DNA of 64,000 nucleotides from Apostichopus japonicus (lineage: Eukaryota; Echinodermata; Holothuroidea; Aspidochirotida; Stichopodidae). The stretch's first letter is position 1. Every line of letters begins with the position of its first letter. Shown here in pieces: positions 36,601 through 51,600 of the stretch. A program made the position numbers and the translations under genes. The notes beneath the pieces were generated by a model that saw nothing but the letters and a program-made list of their open reading frames with translations, was not told the DNA's origin and searched no databases. The stretch spans positions 6,633,001-6,697,000 of the forward strand of contig NC_092579.1 of assembly GCF_037975245.1 (NCBI RefSeq), written 5' to 3'.

Positions 36601-39600
36601 ATTCTATTGTGTGCATATTAGATAGCTTGGACAGGACAACACAAAGTTACAGCCCAGCACAAACTATAGCAAGAATTTTTTGTTGTCGGTGCTGTTATGA
36701 TGAAATTTTAACATTCTGAACGTCTGAAAACATAAAAGTTAGCTACTCTGCAGTTACTGTAGTTGAAAAAAAACTTACACTATGATAGCTACTGTATATT
36801 GTGTGTAAACTTAAATAATAAATGAATAGTAAATACAAATAACTCTCTTCTCTCCAGGAGATGAAGTATTAAAACTTGGATGAAAGAAAAACAATTTTGT
36901 GTATTTCTCTCCATGTGAGGTTCATTTCTTCTTGCATGCTAATCAAAGAAAACCTTCCGTTCATTCTCTACAAATTTATGCGATCAACTTAACTCTGCAA
37001 GAAGTTCACCCTCTGAAGATCACCATGAAACTGATTTTGAATAATCCATCCAAAAATTTGCATTTTCATCCAAACTTTTTAGTCTCTTCTTTCTGTGTAC
37101 ATCATCATGTCTTTTTTTCTGTCTCTCTATTTTCCAAACCTATTTCATCCTTTACCTCACAAACAGGCCAATTTGGAATCTCTCGATGAATTTGTAAGTT
37201 TAATAACTCCGTACTTAAATGTACATATTCAAATATTGTCGCTATTCCTGCTGATGCTCCTCTTTGCCGTGCTTTAACCTTTGACCAGCTTTGTTTCAAG
37301 TCCTCTTCATTTTGTTGCAGAAGTGGTAAATTTTATAGAATTACTGTACATTGTAAGGTAACATCTCCCTTACTCGTTTTGCAGGTGAAATTTCGCTTAA
37401 TTTGATTTTCATTTGCATCCGATGTTTTTGCTACTGTATGTACATGCTCAAACTCAGTCATTCTGCTGAGTCGTTAAGTGCCAACACTGTTTTTTTTAAG
37501 CTTTAATTTCCTGATGGGCTTTTTAAATCTGGCCAGAGAAAAAAAAAGAAATATTAAAACCCAAGGTATTTCTAAAATATACCGTGATCACTTTTCTGCA
37601 CCTTTGATACTTTGCAGAGCAACTTCGTTTGTTTGCCAATCGTTAGTTAAAGTCTCAATACGTGTTTGCTGATGAATTTCGGAAAACAAACTTCCGAAGT
37701 AGATTCAATGTTTCTTATTCTAAATGCATTCTGACCAGGTGAGTTTAATGGAGAAAAGCTGTCCCAATCGAAAGAAAGAAATTTATTTTCTGTTGCGCTT
37801 ATGGCGCGAAAGATTTACCATAAAATCATTGCAGCTGCCCATATCAGCATGTTCCTTACACAAATGTTAACAAAATAGTCTAGACATGCGTCCCGACCAA
37901 GATTTTAACGCAGTCCTATACTTGTATACTGTACTCCACTTTTTACAATTCCACTAGGGAAACATCTGAAAACACATGTTTATTTGTTGCAATGGAAGAA
38001 AGTGACACAATTTTGCAAGCTACATTGGTAAGAACGAGAGAAAGATACAAGAGCAGGGACCAAAGACATGCAAGCCACGAAAGTAAAAGTAAGCCTAGGC
38101 CTAACTGTCGTAAACAAAAATGAAACATTTGAATAGCGCATCATCTGTTGGGATGGACTTGCAAATTTTGATTGAAGTTTGTCGAGTCTAATGACTTGTC
38201 AATAAATCTGGCGAAATTTATGCAGCCTAACATTTTTAACAACAAATTATTCAATAAAAATAATGAATATTGATATGAAAATTGCATAAAATGGTGACAT
38301 TTTCATTGAACTTTTAGTGCAGTAAGCTGGAAAAGGTCAAAGTTTAAATTTGGCAAACACATACTGAGACTTTAAGCAATAAGTTGGTTAGTTTGATTGC
38401 ATGTATTTTGATTTGCAGCTAAAGATTGCACCTATCTTGATTCATTTACGTCGTTGGAACTGTCTATCACAACTTTGCACAGTTTTCATAAACTAGGAAC
38501 AATGAAAGAAGGAAAATTTCATCAGAAACTGCTGTCTTAAATTATCCCATTTGTAATTTAAGTTAACCTGACAAGATTAGATGCACTTACAGCACTGTTA
38601 ATATCTCCACATATGAAGGGATGGATTTTCTATCATATAATATACAGTGTGCCTAAATTCACTTTCATCGAAGCACCCTCACCCCCTCCCCCTCCCCCAC
38701 ACTTCCTACATTTCTTTTTACCTTCAGCCCTCTTGGAAGTAATCTCACAATTTACTGATGGCACTTGGATGGCGATATTATTCTCACAGTCTGTAGGCTC
38801 ACTTGATATAGTCGTTTCAAAACTGGTGTTTATTTGCAATTTGTTTTAACCTTCCCTCCACCTACCCCTTCTCCTCTTTTCCCCTTCACCGCATTTAATC
38901 CAGTCAATGTTCATCTTTATCCGAATTATTTCAAAACAGCTATACCAACTTGAAAATTTTTCGTGAAGTTGCTATCATCATTCATATGAATTCATAAAGT
39001 AATACTATAAGACAACATGTGAAGTCTCATGTACAGGTTAGGTTCAGCCTACAAGTACTGTTAGTTTATTTTCTCCAGCAATTGTTGTTTGAAACACTCG
39101 TCCTGTTTACCGTTGATTCATTACTACACTATAATCAGTCCATACTAGAAGTGTTTGTAAGTGTACGTCCTACACAGTGACATTATCGTTGCATACTGAG
39201 AATTGTTTACTCACAGCACTACAAATTTACTTAATTAGGGTGAGGTATGCAGTTCAGCATATGTACAGAACTTTAGTAGTGTTGCATCTCAATTTTGTAC
39301 CGTGCTCCCTCCCACTCACCATTAATACAGTGTGTGTGTTTATATGGCCTTGTGCTGTTTGCTCCTTGCTGCAGTTCTCATTATTTGGTTTTCGTTGCTC
39401 ATCCTTCATGTCTGCTTCAGATTATGAATTTTCAAGTTGTACTTTTTTATATTTAAATTACAATTTCCATTTAAGTTGAATTGACCAATTGATTTATCAT
39501 CTTTCATGGACTTTTTTTTTCCTTCTAATTTGTTATAAAATGTTTTCAAGTATAGGGTTCTGCTTGATCCAATGTAAGCTCCTTTTTACTGTTAGGAAGT

Positions 39601-42600
39601 GGGAAGATAGTGAAGCTGGTATTTAGGTCTTTGTTTGCTGTGAATCAAACTTTGAATACTTCATATGTCACCCAACATGACCATTTGGATGTACGTAGTA
39701 TACAGTTAACATACTGTGCTATCATTTCTTACATTGTGTAGGACTGCAGTGTACAGTAGCTTACAACAAATATTCAGTTCATGTATACATCATGAAGAGC
39801 TCTGAAAAGAAAAATGAGAAAATTTGAGCGATGGTGTACTTACGTATTTACACATATCATATGTATTTAATTGTATATATGGTATGCATATATTGTATAT
39901 GTTGCCTTCATATTCTGAAAAGGTAATCCAAAAGTAAAGAGTTTGGTTGAATTTTGTGTTTATTGTAGTCAGTAATGAGCATCAAAATGTTGCAGATCGC
40001 TTGAAATCACAGATCACTTGAAATGAGGTTTAAAAAAAAAAATTGAAAATGATGGATCTTATTTTAAACTTAATGATCTAATATAATTGTAAGGAAATGA
40101 AGGAATCTCTTGAGTGACCGTTTACATTGTCATTGAAAGTTCTACCACTTGCATATATCACTGGTCTCTTTTGTTGTTGCAAATGTAACATACAAAACAA
40201 TTTAGCACTTTGACTTTTATATGGTCATTTTCTTTTACAGTTTTTAGTCAAGAGTTTCCTGTTTGTGTATTCTGTTGCAGACCAGATCAATGTAATGCTG
40301 CGTACATTTATACTGTATAAACTGAAATTTGAACATTTATCCTTTTGTTGTGTTATGTTCAGTACTCGTTGGCATTTTACTGTTTACGCCTGCTCTATGT
40401 ATGTACTGCATGGTTTGTAATTCTGTTATTTTTTTCTCCTTTTTCAATACTGCAAGATATCAGTGTGGTTGCCACACATTCAACCGTATCCAGAGGTAGT
40501 GAAACAATTTGAATAAATATGACAATATTGTTAATTTAATTGATAACAATTTTGCACATCTGTGAACTGCAGTGTTTTATCACATGCTTTTTAATTTTTT
40601 TTTTTAACGAAGGTTCCATTCTAGTTTTGAATATTAAATTTGTGTGATGGTCAAGTATTTATTTGCTGTGTAAACTGTAACAAGGAATTGACCTTTAACA
40701 AGATGGGTAGCATTTGTATGTTTGTACTACCTGTACAGTATTGTACAGTAGTTGTACTTATGAAGCACACATGAGATTAAGGAATACAAGTTGAATATAT
40801 GTACACAAACTTGATAACGGTTAGCAAACCTTGCAGTGGTTTGTAGAATGTTGGACTCAAAAAAGCAACAGATTTGAAAATGTAATGTTTTAGGGGGGGG
40901 GGCGAGAACATAGAGCATAGCTGATGTTACCATAGTGACAGGACTTGGTACAACAGCAAGTATACACAATAATAGTTTAAAAACAAAATAAACTAAAATT
41001 GTTAGCAAACTGCTTATCCACTAAAGAGCCTGTGTAAGAGAATGTGTAGAAGTAAGTTGGCCTGACGTTCGATCCTAGAAGGATCTTCTTCAGAGGCTAA
41101 ATGACACTTGTCACTTAGCCTCTGAAGCAGATCCTGCTAGGATCGAACGTCAGGCCAACTTATTTTTACACAATTATAGTTTGTAAGACTTTGAACATAA
41201 GATTCCTTTATGAAATAAATAGAATGGTATGGATTAGAATTATGAAATAATGCCATTTATACTAGTCAGTCACATAAATTTATGTTACAACTTAAATACG
41301 AAACTATGCTCTCAGTGCTTTATGAGAACTTTGTTACATTTATTCAGAAACTTGTAAAGAATTTGAAGTTAAGAAACCTCAGAAAATATTACACAGATGG
41401 TCTTTGCAAACTTCATAGACTAGCTATCAGATGAAGATTAGACCAGGGATGTGTCATTTCTAATAATTTTGTTTTATAATTTAAAACTATTATTCCTAGA
41501 CAGATTTTTAGTCAAAATCATATTTTCATTTTCATACTAACTAATGCACTAGCTTTGCTCTATTATTAAACTGAATACTTTATTTTTTAATTTTGCACTT
41601 TATTTATTTATTTGCACTTTATTATTTTTGTGCAGTGTGCACTCTTAAATTTCATAACAATTCATACCACAGACCAGTTAGTAAGTTAATAGAATGATTT
41701 GAAGTGCACTATTAGCTTTTTAAACTAGCTTCATGCTACACCATATACTGCACTGTATAAACCACTTCTCCATAGTAATGTGATATTTAGTAAGCTTGGT
41801 GGGAGTTGTTTACAAATTTTAAGTCAGCAGGGGACACTTTTAAACTGAAGCATGATTTGAACATTTTCTACGGCAGCTTAAAAAGTTTCATCAAGATAAA
41901 GAATATCTTTATGCTCGGTTAATCAAGTGATATTTTTCAGAAAACTGTTAAGATAAAAAAGATAAAAACAACAGACTTAATTTTGCTTTGTTTTAGTTGT
42001 ATTAACGCAACAATTCACAATTGTCTGAAAAATGATTTAATGACAGCTTATCATATCAAGTCATTTCAGGAAAATTTCTGCAAAATGTTACCTACTTTAA
42101 ATTGTTCACTTCTTTCCAAAGTGTAAATTTTGACAGTTTTCTGAAAGATGTTGAAAGAACCACATCTCATCATTTCAACAAATTTCTGCAAAGTGTTAAA
42201 ATGTTCACTACTTTCCAAGTTTGCAATTTCAGACTTTTCTGACAAACAACCTCCATCAAAATGACAACTTATTACATCTTAATTGTCATAGAAACACAAT
42301 TTTCCAGGAAATGTCAACTTCTTATGGTTAGAATAGATATTCTTCCCCTGATGGCACTTTTAAGTTTTAAGCTGCCTTAATGTTCAGTTTGTTAGAATTA
42401 TCACAGTTGAGGTGTGTATCTAACTCTCATATTGGTAAGCAGAAATTGATTTATGGCCATCTTCTCATCATCTAGAACTCCTTGATTTCCCAAAATTTTG
42501 AACTTCTTATTTTGTTGAGTCAGTATCATCCTCGCAACATTGACATACAGTGCTACTCTGTCCACCTACTGTAAATCTGGACAAATCTTTAAGCAGTAGA

Positions 42601-45600
42601 CTGACCAAGTCTAATCTACTGCCCTCTGTAATCTACTACCCATTGAGGGGGGGGGGGAGATGAGGAGTGGGAGTAGTCAGTAAAGATTGTTACTTTACTA
42701 ATTATTCACACAAAGTATATTCAAGATGATTTAATAGTAAATTTTCATTACTCACAAATATCACGTTTGAAATTCAGTCTTGCACTACAACACAGAATCG
42801 GAAATTCCACATGTTCGTAGACAAATCAATAATAGTAAATTTCACACCAGCTGTTTTGTTGTGTGTTGAGGAACACCTGGTTAACTAAGTTCCACCCGTA
42901 CTAAATAATTGCTGACTTAAAGCTACTCAATGGAAAAATGACCAAAAGTTTGGTCTTGTTTTAGCATAAAGATAGGGGCATTAAATTTTTGAGGGGCTTG
43001 AAATTCAGAGAGAAAATATTGTTAGCAGGTACTGTACCCAACAGTGCAATGATCAGGACTCAGGTGTGTGTAATGCCTTCAGGGTACAGGAATGTGTAGT
43101 AGAGTATTACAGACTTTGCAATGTATGAAACATGAAGAAAAATTAACGCGGTGGTTTACTGTGTCCAACAGATGGTACAAGCTTGGACCAATGAGACTGT
43201 AATAGGTGAAACAAATGTGCATAGTTGCTTTAATTTTTAAGCTGGCCTCATGTTAATGCATGAACGTTGCTGTCTTTGTTTGTATTGTAATTCTATTGAA
43301 TGAGGTGTATTGTCATTGGTATTATAAGCTGTGTGGTACAGTGTGTGTGTTTAGCTTGTTCTAACTGACCATCTGCCGATTGTGTAGCATAAAATGTCAC
43401 CCTGAGTACTTGAATACTTTTTTTCTGCCGCTCTGAATGTGTATACTATATACATATCAAGTAAGAGAAATTCAAATATTGAAAATAAATTAGTTCTAAT
43501 TAAACTCCCCCAAAAATAATAATAATCACAATAATAGTAATAATAAATAATTTTTTTTAAAAAGAGCAGTTACTACCTTGACAAATTTGAGACTTGACTG
43601 AGTCAGAAGTTTGTTGAGTTTCAAAAACATTGAACTGATCAGGAACTCCATCTGACTGCCTTTGTTATGTAATGGTAGCATTCAGAACAAGCTCACTGGA
43701 TATATGTCTTGTTATATAATGATAGCATTCAGAACAAGCTCACTGGATAAATGTCTCGTTGTGTAATGATAGCATTCAGAACAAGCTCACTGGATAAATG
43801 TCTTGTTGTATAATGATAGCATTCAGAACAAGCTCACTGGATATGTCTTGTTATATAATGATAGCATTCAGAACAAGCTCACTGGATAAATGTCTTGTTA
43901 TATAATGATAGCATTCAGAACAAGCTCACTGGATATATGTCTTGTTTATGTAATGCAGAACACACACACTGGATATGTGCCTTTTTGTCAACAAAATGAC
44001 TAAATGTGTGGACAAATTGTGATATCAAGCTTGCATGCATACATATGTATGTTTCATCAAGACTGAGGTCATCACATGACAGTAAATCATTTCAATGACA
44101 GGTGTGTAAATATGTACAGTACTGTAAACAGCTCATTCATTGAACGATAACAGTCCTGCTTAGTGATAACCTACTCAGTTTAGTGATTTTAGAATGTTCA
44201 ATCATGTCATGATTTATGTTGTTGGTTACTTTACAGATTCAGACAATGTAGACAGTTCAGTTATTAAAAGATTACAGTCCTGCTTAGTGATTACAGACTC
44301 AGTTTAGTGATTATAATAGAATGTTCATTTTAATGATTACATTGTTGGTGATTACAGATTCAGTTTAGACAATATACGTAGACAGCTTAGTAACAGTCCT
44401 TATTAGTGATTACAGACTCAGTTTAGTGTTGACAGCCTACTGATTAAACTCGGAGTAGTGATTGCAGTCTGAGGTCATCAGATACAGTAGTTGAATTAGC
44501 GACTACTGTATTCAGTATCGTCATTTCCATACAGGCGATGTATACAATCTATACGATTGCAAAATTGCAAAAAAGGTGAAGTACAAACACAGCAGTCTTT
44601 AACTTTCATAATATTTCAATGTTAATAAAGTGTTCATATCATTGTTCTGTCTGCTACTCTTGCATTGTTATTATTATCAAATCTCCCTTTTCACCCATTT
44701 TCTTTATCAATTTAATTGTGCAAATAGCTTAAAATCTCAGAGAATATCTGTTCTTAGATGACTGCAAGTCTTTTTTCCTTCATCTGTTTTTCTCGCAGCC
44801 TGAAGAAGAGTCTTTGCCGTTGGCTCAATCACTTCTGAATGCCCTGGCCGACTTGCTCTTTTGTCCGGACTTTTCAGTGGTTGCGTCTAAGAAACAACAC
44901 GCAGCGGTCAGTATTTTTTTAACATAAATCTTTAAACTGAGCCGCATTGGGCAACATTTTCCCTCAAATTTGTAGCCCCAGGGAATATGTTGATTGGTTA
45001 TATTTTCCAAAATCAAGTTTGAGGTTTATTGAACTTTTATGTATTGTATGAAGCTGAGAACAAAAATGATATTCAGAGATTGTGTCCCAAAAATGTCTGT
45101 GTATCTTTTGTTTGTGTATAGTAGTTTGGCCTAGTTTGTGTATCATTTTGTTAGGGGATACCAGGAACAATTACCAGCGAAAACGTGACTTGTAGCCAGT
45201 TTTCGTTGTTAGATTCATAGCATTCCAAGGACACTGCCGTTTTTAGTAATTTTTATCTAATGAAACCATCAAAATTGTCAGCGTTTTGTTTTACGACACA
45301 GTTTTCACCCTAGAGGAAAGTATGGAATTAAAATTAACTCACATTTAACAGCCCTACAAAATTTCACATATATACTGGTACCATGCAATTTGACATATCA
45401 CTTTCCAAAATTCCTGTTAGACCGGAATATAAAATATATTCCTATTCCGCCTTTGTTGTGTATGCTTCTTAGCGTATATAGTAAGTGTTAGGCTGAATCG
45501 AAGCAAGATTCCTAGTTTCAGTTATCAACAATAACTCATATTGGAAATGACAGACCGTTTAAGGCCTACAGTATAAACCATATGGTACAGTAACAGAAGT

Positions 45601-48600
45601 CAGTAGGTTCCAACTGATGTTGTTTGTGATAACAAACATATTTTTGTGATAAATTAAAAAAGGTTGCTGATGATCTTTAATTTGAACAGAATTAAAATTA
45701 AAAAAATTAATGGAGCAAGCTTCCATTTGCTCTCATAATTTTTTGGTTTTTATTGAAGCTTCATGAGATAAAATTTGTTTTACAGTTTCGATATAAATAT
45801 AGCAAAATATCTGTTTTCATTTGAACTTTAGGAGAAGCCTGACGACCCCCAGAGTATTGACAGCTGCGAGTATATTTGGGAAGCAGGTGTTGGATTTGCA
45901 ATATCGCCCCCTCACAATGCCCAACTTGACCAAAACAGGACCGAGTTGCTCAAATTGCTTCTCACATGCTTCTCAGAGACCATGTACCTTCCACCAGTCA
46001 GTAAGTTACAGCATGTTGTGATAGCAGATAAATCATATGATAGGGGACAGTTCGTGTATTAGGTATGATGCTGACTTGTGTAGATTGTGGAAGAGTAGCA
46101 TCCTTACAAATTTAGTCATCTGAAATATATACAAGCAGTAATCTTGATATCATTTTCTGGAAGATTACTTCATTGCAAAAGTCACCAATTATGTTGTTAG
46201 AAACATTAGGAATTGTATAAACGGTCACACATGATCAAATTTTACCAAGCATTTTAAGGTAGCATACTCTATATAACTGCCTCATTGACTAACACATTAA
46301 ATCCTCAGAGTAATGTGCTCTCTAAGTACTTGTAGATATTCTAGCTAGCTAAGCCCAAACCATCACTGGATAGCTGAAATGTTGGCCATTCATGGCGCCA
46401 TGAATTTTTCGTATCATGACCATGAAGGTTTTCCCATGTTTCCTAAACTAATCTCTTTACGCAGTTGCAAAAAATTGTACACTGCTCTTGAAAGACCTAA
46501 AGAGGGTCTAAAATTGCCTCAATTGACCCATTTTTTTGCACCACATGTATTTCCATTTGTGTACTCTGAAATGCAAGCTACGAAAAGCCAGATCCTGTTT
46601 GATAACGTATCGAAAAGGAAGTTCTGTTGCTTTTTTGGCGTTCGGGTAGATAGACTCAATATGGAGTATGCCACCTTTAAGCCAACCTTAAACCCCTTTG
46701 ATCCAATGAGGAGTTTGTAACCTTATCATTTAATTTTGTTTTTGTTTCTTAGGTGATGCTCATTCCATTCCTAATCAGTGGATTACCTATCTATGTTCCT
46801 CTGATAACAGGTAAAACCTCAAGAAAAATCCTCCCTTTCTTGGGGTCTGTCATGACTTATACATTTATGAACACATATGTTAATATGTCATTTTGGTTTC
46901 ATATTATGCAATGATTTTGTACTAATGGTTTACCACAGTAATGAGAGTCACTGCTTGTAGTTGTATTCACTCAATCGATCGTCCATTGAAGTGCCTTTTT
47001 AGTTATTGAGAGGTGGCTGAGCATTTCTCACGCTGTACAAGTTTTTTCTACTAACATAAAGACAGGTTTATTGTACATTTGCTGATAATTCCCATTAAAG
47101 TATAGAAAGTAAAAGCTGTTTTGTTCTATCTTAGTTCGTGTCAGTATATTCATGGATTTATTTTATTTTCACACAGTGACAGTTTGAAATGTCACAACAG
47201 TTCAACACATATTCTATACTAATTTGTGCAGTAGAATGATCTTCCTTTAGGTCAAGAATTTAACACTGTGTCCATATTTGAAATCAAGCAAGGCAAAAAT
47301 GATGTCGTTTTGTTAGGGGATGTTATGAAACGTTGCATATTTATTAACATTTTACACAATTTCTGAGTATGTTACACTGTCTTCAAAATGTGTTCACATT
47401 CGTAATCTTTACAAACAAATCTTGTTATTTACCAGGTGGTAAATAATTAAATGTTTTTTATATCGATTGACTTGAAGTGACGTACATATTAATTAACTAA
47501 TTACAGTCTTGTATTAGATTAATTAACTATATGCCTCTATTGGTTACAGGCACGCCCTGCCGCTTTTCACATCTCTTCTCAACATTGCCTGTGCGTACGA
47601 CCCGGTTGGGTACGGTATGCCCTACAACCATCTGTTGTTCAACGACACAAGAGAACCATTAGTGGAGGTTGCAGCACAGATACTGGTAGTCACCCTAGAC
47701 CACACACAGTCCAGTCCTAATGCATCTACCTCTATAGATGGAATTGAAGATTCTGGAGAAGTAAGTGAATTACCGCTCTGCTTTTACCATCCTCAGTACG
47801 TGGGAAGTAACATAGGATTTGCTTCAAACTTTCTCACTTTCTCATGAGCAATTTGTCTGACTTCGCATCATCAAGGAAATAAATAAACGACTTTCAAAAA
47901 TATATATTCTCAAAATTCATGAATGTTATTCAAGATTTTAGAGAAGGGTAGGTTATTCCCTAGCCTCTTCCCTTAATCCTCTCTTTGTCCCTCTACAGTT
48001 AATCTCCTTCCTCTCCTCTCTCCCCTGTTGGTTTCTTTCTTCTCTCCTACCCTTGTCTACTAATCTCCTTACATCTATCTCTTTGTGTCCACCATGCTCA
48101 TTTACCTGTCAGTATTCTGTGCGTGTTATTGTCCCTCCTGTTACTGTTACTTGCCATTCAGCCTCTGAAGAAGATACTTTTACACAAGATTTTTAATAGA
48201 TAGGCAGATTTACTGAACCTCATATGAATGTGGGTAGCATTTTAACAAGTTGCTTCTTTAAGGGTTGAGGCAGGTTAGTTTTCTTGACTTGAGTCTTATG
48301 CAAGTTACTATTTTGACAAACTGGTATAAGTCATTTCATTTATTGTGACTTGATTCATAACTTGTTACAGCACTCACTCCCTGACTGAACATAGAGTCTT
48401 TGACTTGACTTTAAACTTTATTATCTATTGGCAAATGAGGTGACTTAAAAAAGCACTGAATGAATGTCTGCAAGTACCCTTATGAGTTTCACATACTGTT
48501 TCACTAAATTGCTCATTAGTTCCAAAACTGTTTTGTTAATTTTGTGGATATTCTGAATTTTCTCTTCAGCATGGCTTGACTGATAATTTATTCGTCAATT

Positions 48601-51600
48601 ATCTCTCCCGTATTCATCGTGAAGAAGACTTCCGTTTCATTCTCAAAGGAATCACTAGACTTCTGAATAATCCACTCATTCAGGTGAGCAAGAAAGTATT
48701 CAAAAATATGTTTGATTTAATGCCTAGTTCTTCCCTCGTTCCGGTAAAGATATAGGTAATGTGAGAAGATATTGATTTACGACATTCCATTTCATTCATG
48801 TTAAAGATAGATGCATTGGGAGAATATGTCGATCAACAGCATTGGCTGTTACTTTCGATTTACTGCATTGGTACTTAGTCTTCACTTAGGTAAGACAGAT
48901 TGCATGGAAGAATATCTTGATTTACAACATGCCACTCATATTTGGTAAGGTATAAACGTTGGGAGAATATTTTGAGTTACAGCGTTGGTGGTTACTCTTT
49001 CATTTACAAGATCTAGTAAAGTTCGTTGAAGTTCATCCTGGTAAGACAATGGTACCAGAATAATCTGCCACTAATTCAGGATGAAGATTGAAACTACTGG
49101 GTGAATATGTTGATTTATTAAAGCTAGCAGTTATATATAACTGACTGCTTATTCAATGAAACAGTTCAGTAAATGATCACTGTAAATAAAGTGTAAATAA
49201 TCAACGACTTTGGTTGTTTCTTTCGTCAGACCTACCTGCCAGGTTCAACTAAGAAGATAGCGTTCCATCAAGAGTTGTTAGTGCTCTTCTGGAAGATGTG
49301 CGATCACAACAAGAAATTTCTCTTCTACGTGCTCAAGAGTAGCGACGTGCTCGACGTATTAGTGCCAATCTTATACCATCTGAACGACGCCAGGGCTGAT
49401 CAGTGTAAGTCTCCCGGCTACCCTTGCTCGATAGGAAAGAGCTGCTTGTGGCACTTGATTTTCTTGCCCTTTCATGATAAATGGTGTGTTGAAGTCATTG
49501 AGAGCTATAACATGCCAAGAGCATGAAATATACCATCTGCTTTTGATTATCTTGTACATGGAGATTGACTTGATTGATTTAAAGCGTTGTGGACTGCTTT
49601 CTTCTAACATAGCAGTAGCATAAATTCACCACCATGGTCAATGGATGAAGATTGGTGTGGAGGGGACAGTGGGAGGGAGGGCCAAAACTTTTCTTCTTTT
49701 TAGGTTTGCCAGATCAAGTACAGCTTTGGTTCTGATTGGACTATCATTTACTGCTTTACTGTTGAAAATGTAATTTTTGCAAGTTGTAGGTAATTGGTAA
49801 TTATCCCTTTTTCCCTCCCCCACCCACCTCCCCCACCCCCTCCATCCCCTCTGCCTTCTTTTCTTGGTTATGCTAATTGTTTGCATAGTGTAGATGATTT
49901 ATTTACAGAGGTCTGGTTGTAATTTAACTGTTCTGCCCCGACTTGACCGATCAATCAATTGGTCAGTTATCAGTTATCGTTTTCTATTCTCGTTACAGCA
50001 CGTGTTGGTCTCATGCACATCGGTGTCTTCATCCTTCTGTTGCTGAGCGGCGAAAGGAACTTTGGAGTCCGTCTGAATAAACCTTACAGTGTCCGTGTCC
50101 CCATGGATATACCAGTCTTTACTGGGACCCATGCTGACTTTTTGGTTATAGTAAGTGATTGTGCCTTTGGTTGAAACAAACAAGTTTCATCAGTAAAAGG
50201 AAATTTTCTATTTCGGGCAAGACGAAACTTAGTTAAAACAAATTTATCCGGTGGGGGGGGGGGCAGGGAGTTGAGGGAATTGCTTGATGATTACTTTACG
50301 ATTCAATGAATACAGTAGTTTGTTATGAACAGCTCAAATAAATATGTAACAGATGAACCATTAGCATCAGTATTCTAAAGTGAGGAATGTGTTAATCTAA
50401 GGTACTGTACTTTTTGATGGCAATAGGTCCTTAAAGTTACAGTTTTAAGCAGAAATCTCAAGTAGTTCTAATTATTTACTTTTCAGGTTTTCCATAAGAT
50501 TATTACCTCTGGTCATCAGAGACTGCAGCCCCTGTATGACTGTTTGCTGACTATTATTGTAAATGGTAAGTGAATGAATTGAGGTTAATTTGACCCTTTC
50601 TTCTGGATGGTAACATTTTCTGTTTATTTTATTGTTGAGTCAGTTACAATCTGGTGGCACCATATTTTATCAATTACAGGGGGAAAAAATCTGTAACTTT
50701 TAATATTTTTTTCCATGTCTTTTCACAGTTTCTCCTTACCTGAAGAGCCTGTCCATGGTTTCAGCAAATAAGTTGCTCCATTTATTAGAGGCTTTCTCCA
50801 CCCCATGGTTCCTATTCTCTAACCCCTCTAACCACCATTTGGTGTTCTTTATCCTGGAAGTGTTCAACAACATTATTCAGTACCAGTTTGATGGTAAGTT
50901 CAGAATTGTCCAAAGGCAACAATGATGCATCTCTGTTATGTTAATCTATGTGAATGCTTACCGACTAACTTTCAAATTTGAAGTTCCATATATTTTATCT
51001 TATCTGTTTATGTTGTTATCCAACGTGATATATCTTTACAATAGAGAAGGAAATGGTGTTGAGTAGTTATGAGAAAGTCTTATGCAAGTATTTTGCTGCA
51101 TGTACTTTGTATTATATTACATTTTCATTTTATTTTGTTTATAAAAATATTATAATTGAAGGGAAAGCAAGAATTAACAAGGAATAGACATCTTGAAGGA
51201 AAACAAGAATTTATGAGGAGTTGTCATCTTTAAAACAAGATTTAACAAGGAATAGACATCTTGAAAACAAGAATTAACAAGGAATAGATATCTTGAAAAC
51301 AAGAATTAGTATATTATAATTGAAGGGAAAACATGAATTAAAGAGGAGTGGACATCTGTAAAACAAAATTTAACAAGAAATAGACATATTGAAGGAAAAC
51401 AATAATTAACGAGGAGTGGACATCTTGAAAACAAGAATTAGTAGATTTGTTTTAAGCAAAATGCAAATAGAAGAATACAAACATTCTGGTGCATTGCTCA
51501 TAGTTTATTAATTAAAAGATAAAGGTAAAACCAAAGACTCACTGTTTTGAGGGTTTGTGTATTAGTACTTGAAATCAATTTATCTGCTTTCTTTGATTGA

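Larger units (their letters stand above)
36320..44798 (+). other. HID1 intron 3 (8.5 kb)
   Basis: The largest intron in the window. Besides the candidate microexon, fold-back copy C, the 47-bp array and the irregular repeat after it, I see only AT-rich sequence with simple runs. Confidence 0.85.

Noticed and set aside
46379-46720. 113-codon plus-strand ORF in HID1 intron 5
   Set aside because: HID1 exons 5 and 6 join in frame across it, it has no fitting acceptor/donor pair, and it matches no HID1 segment I know.
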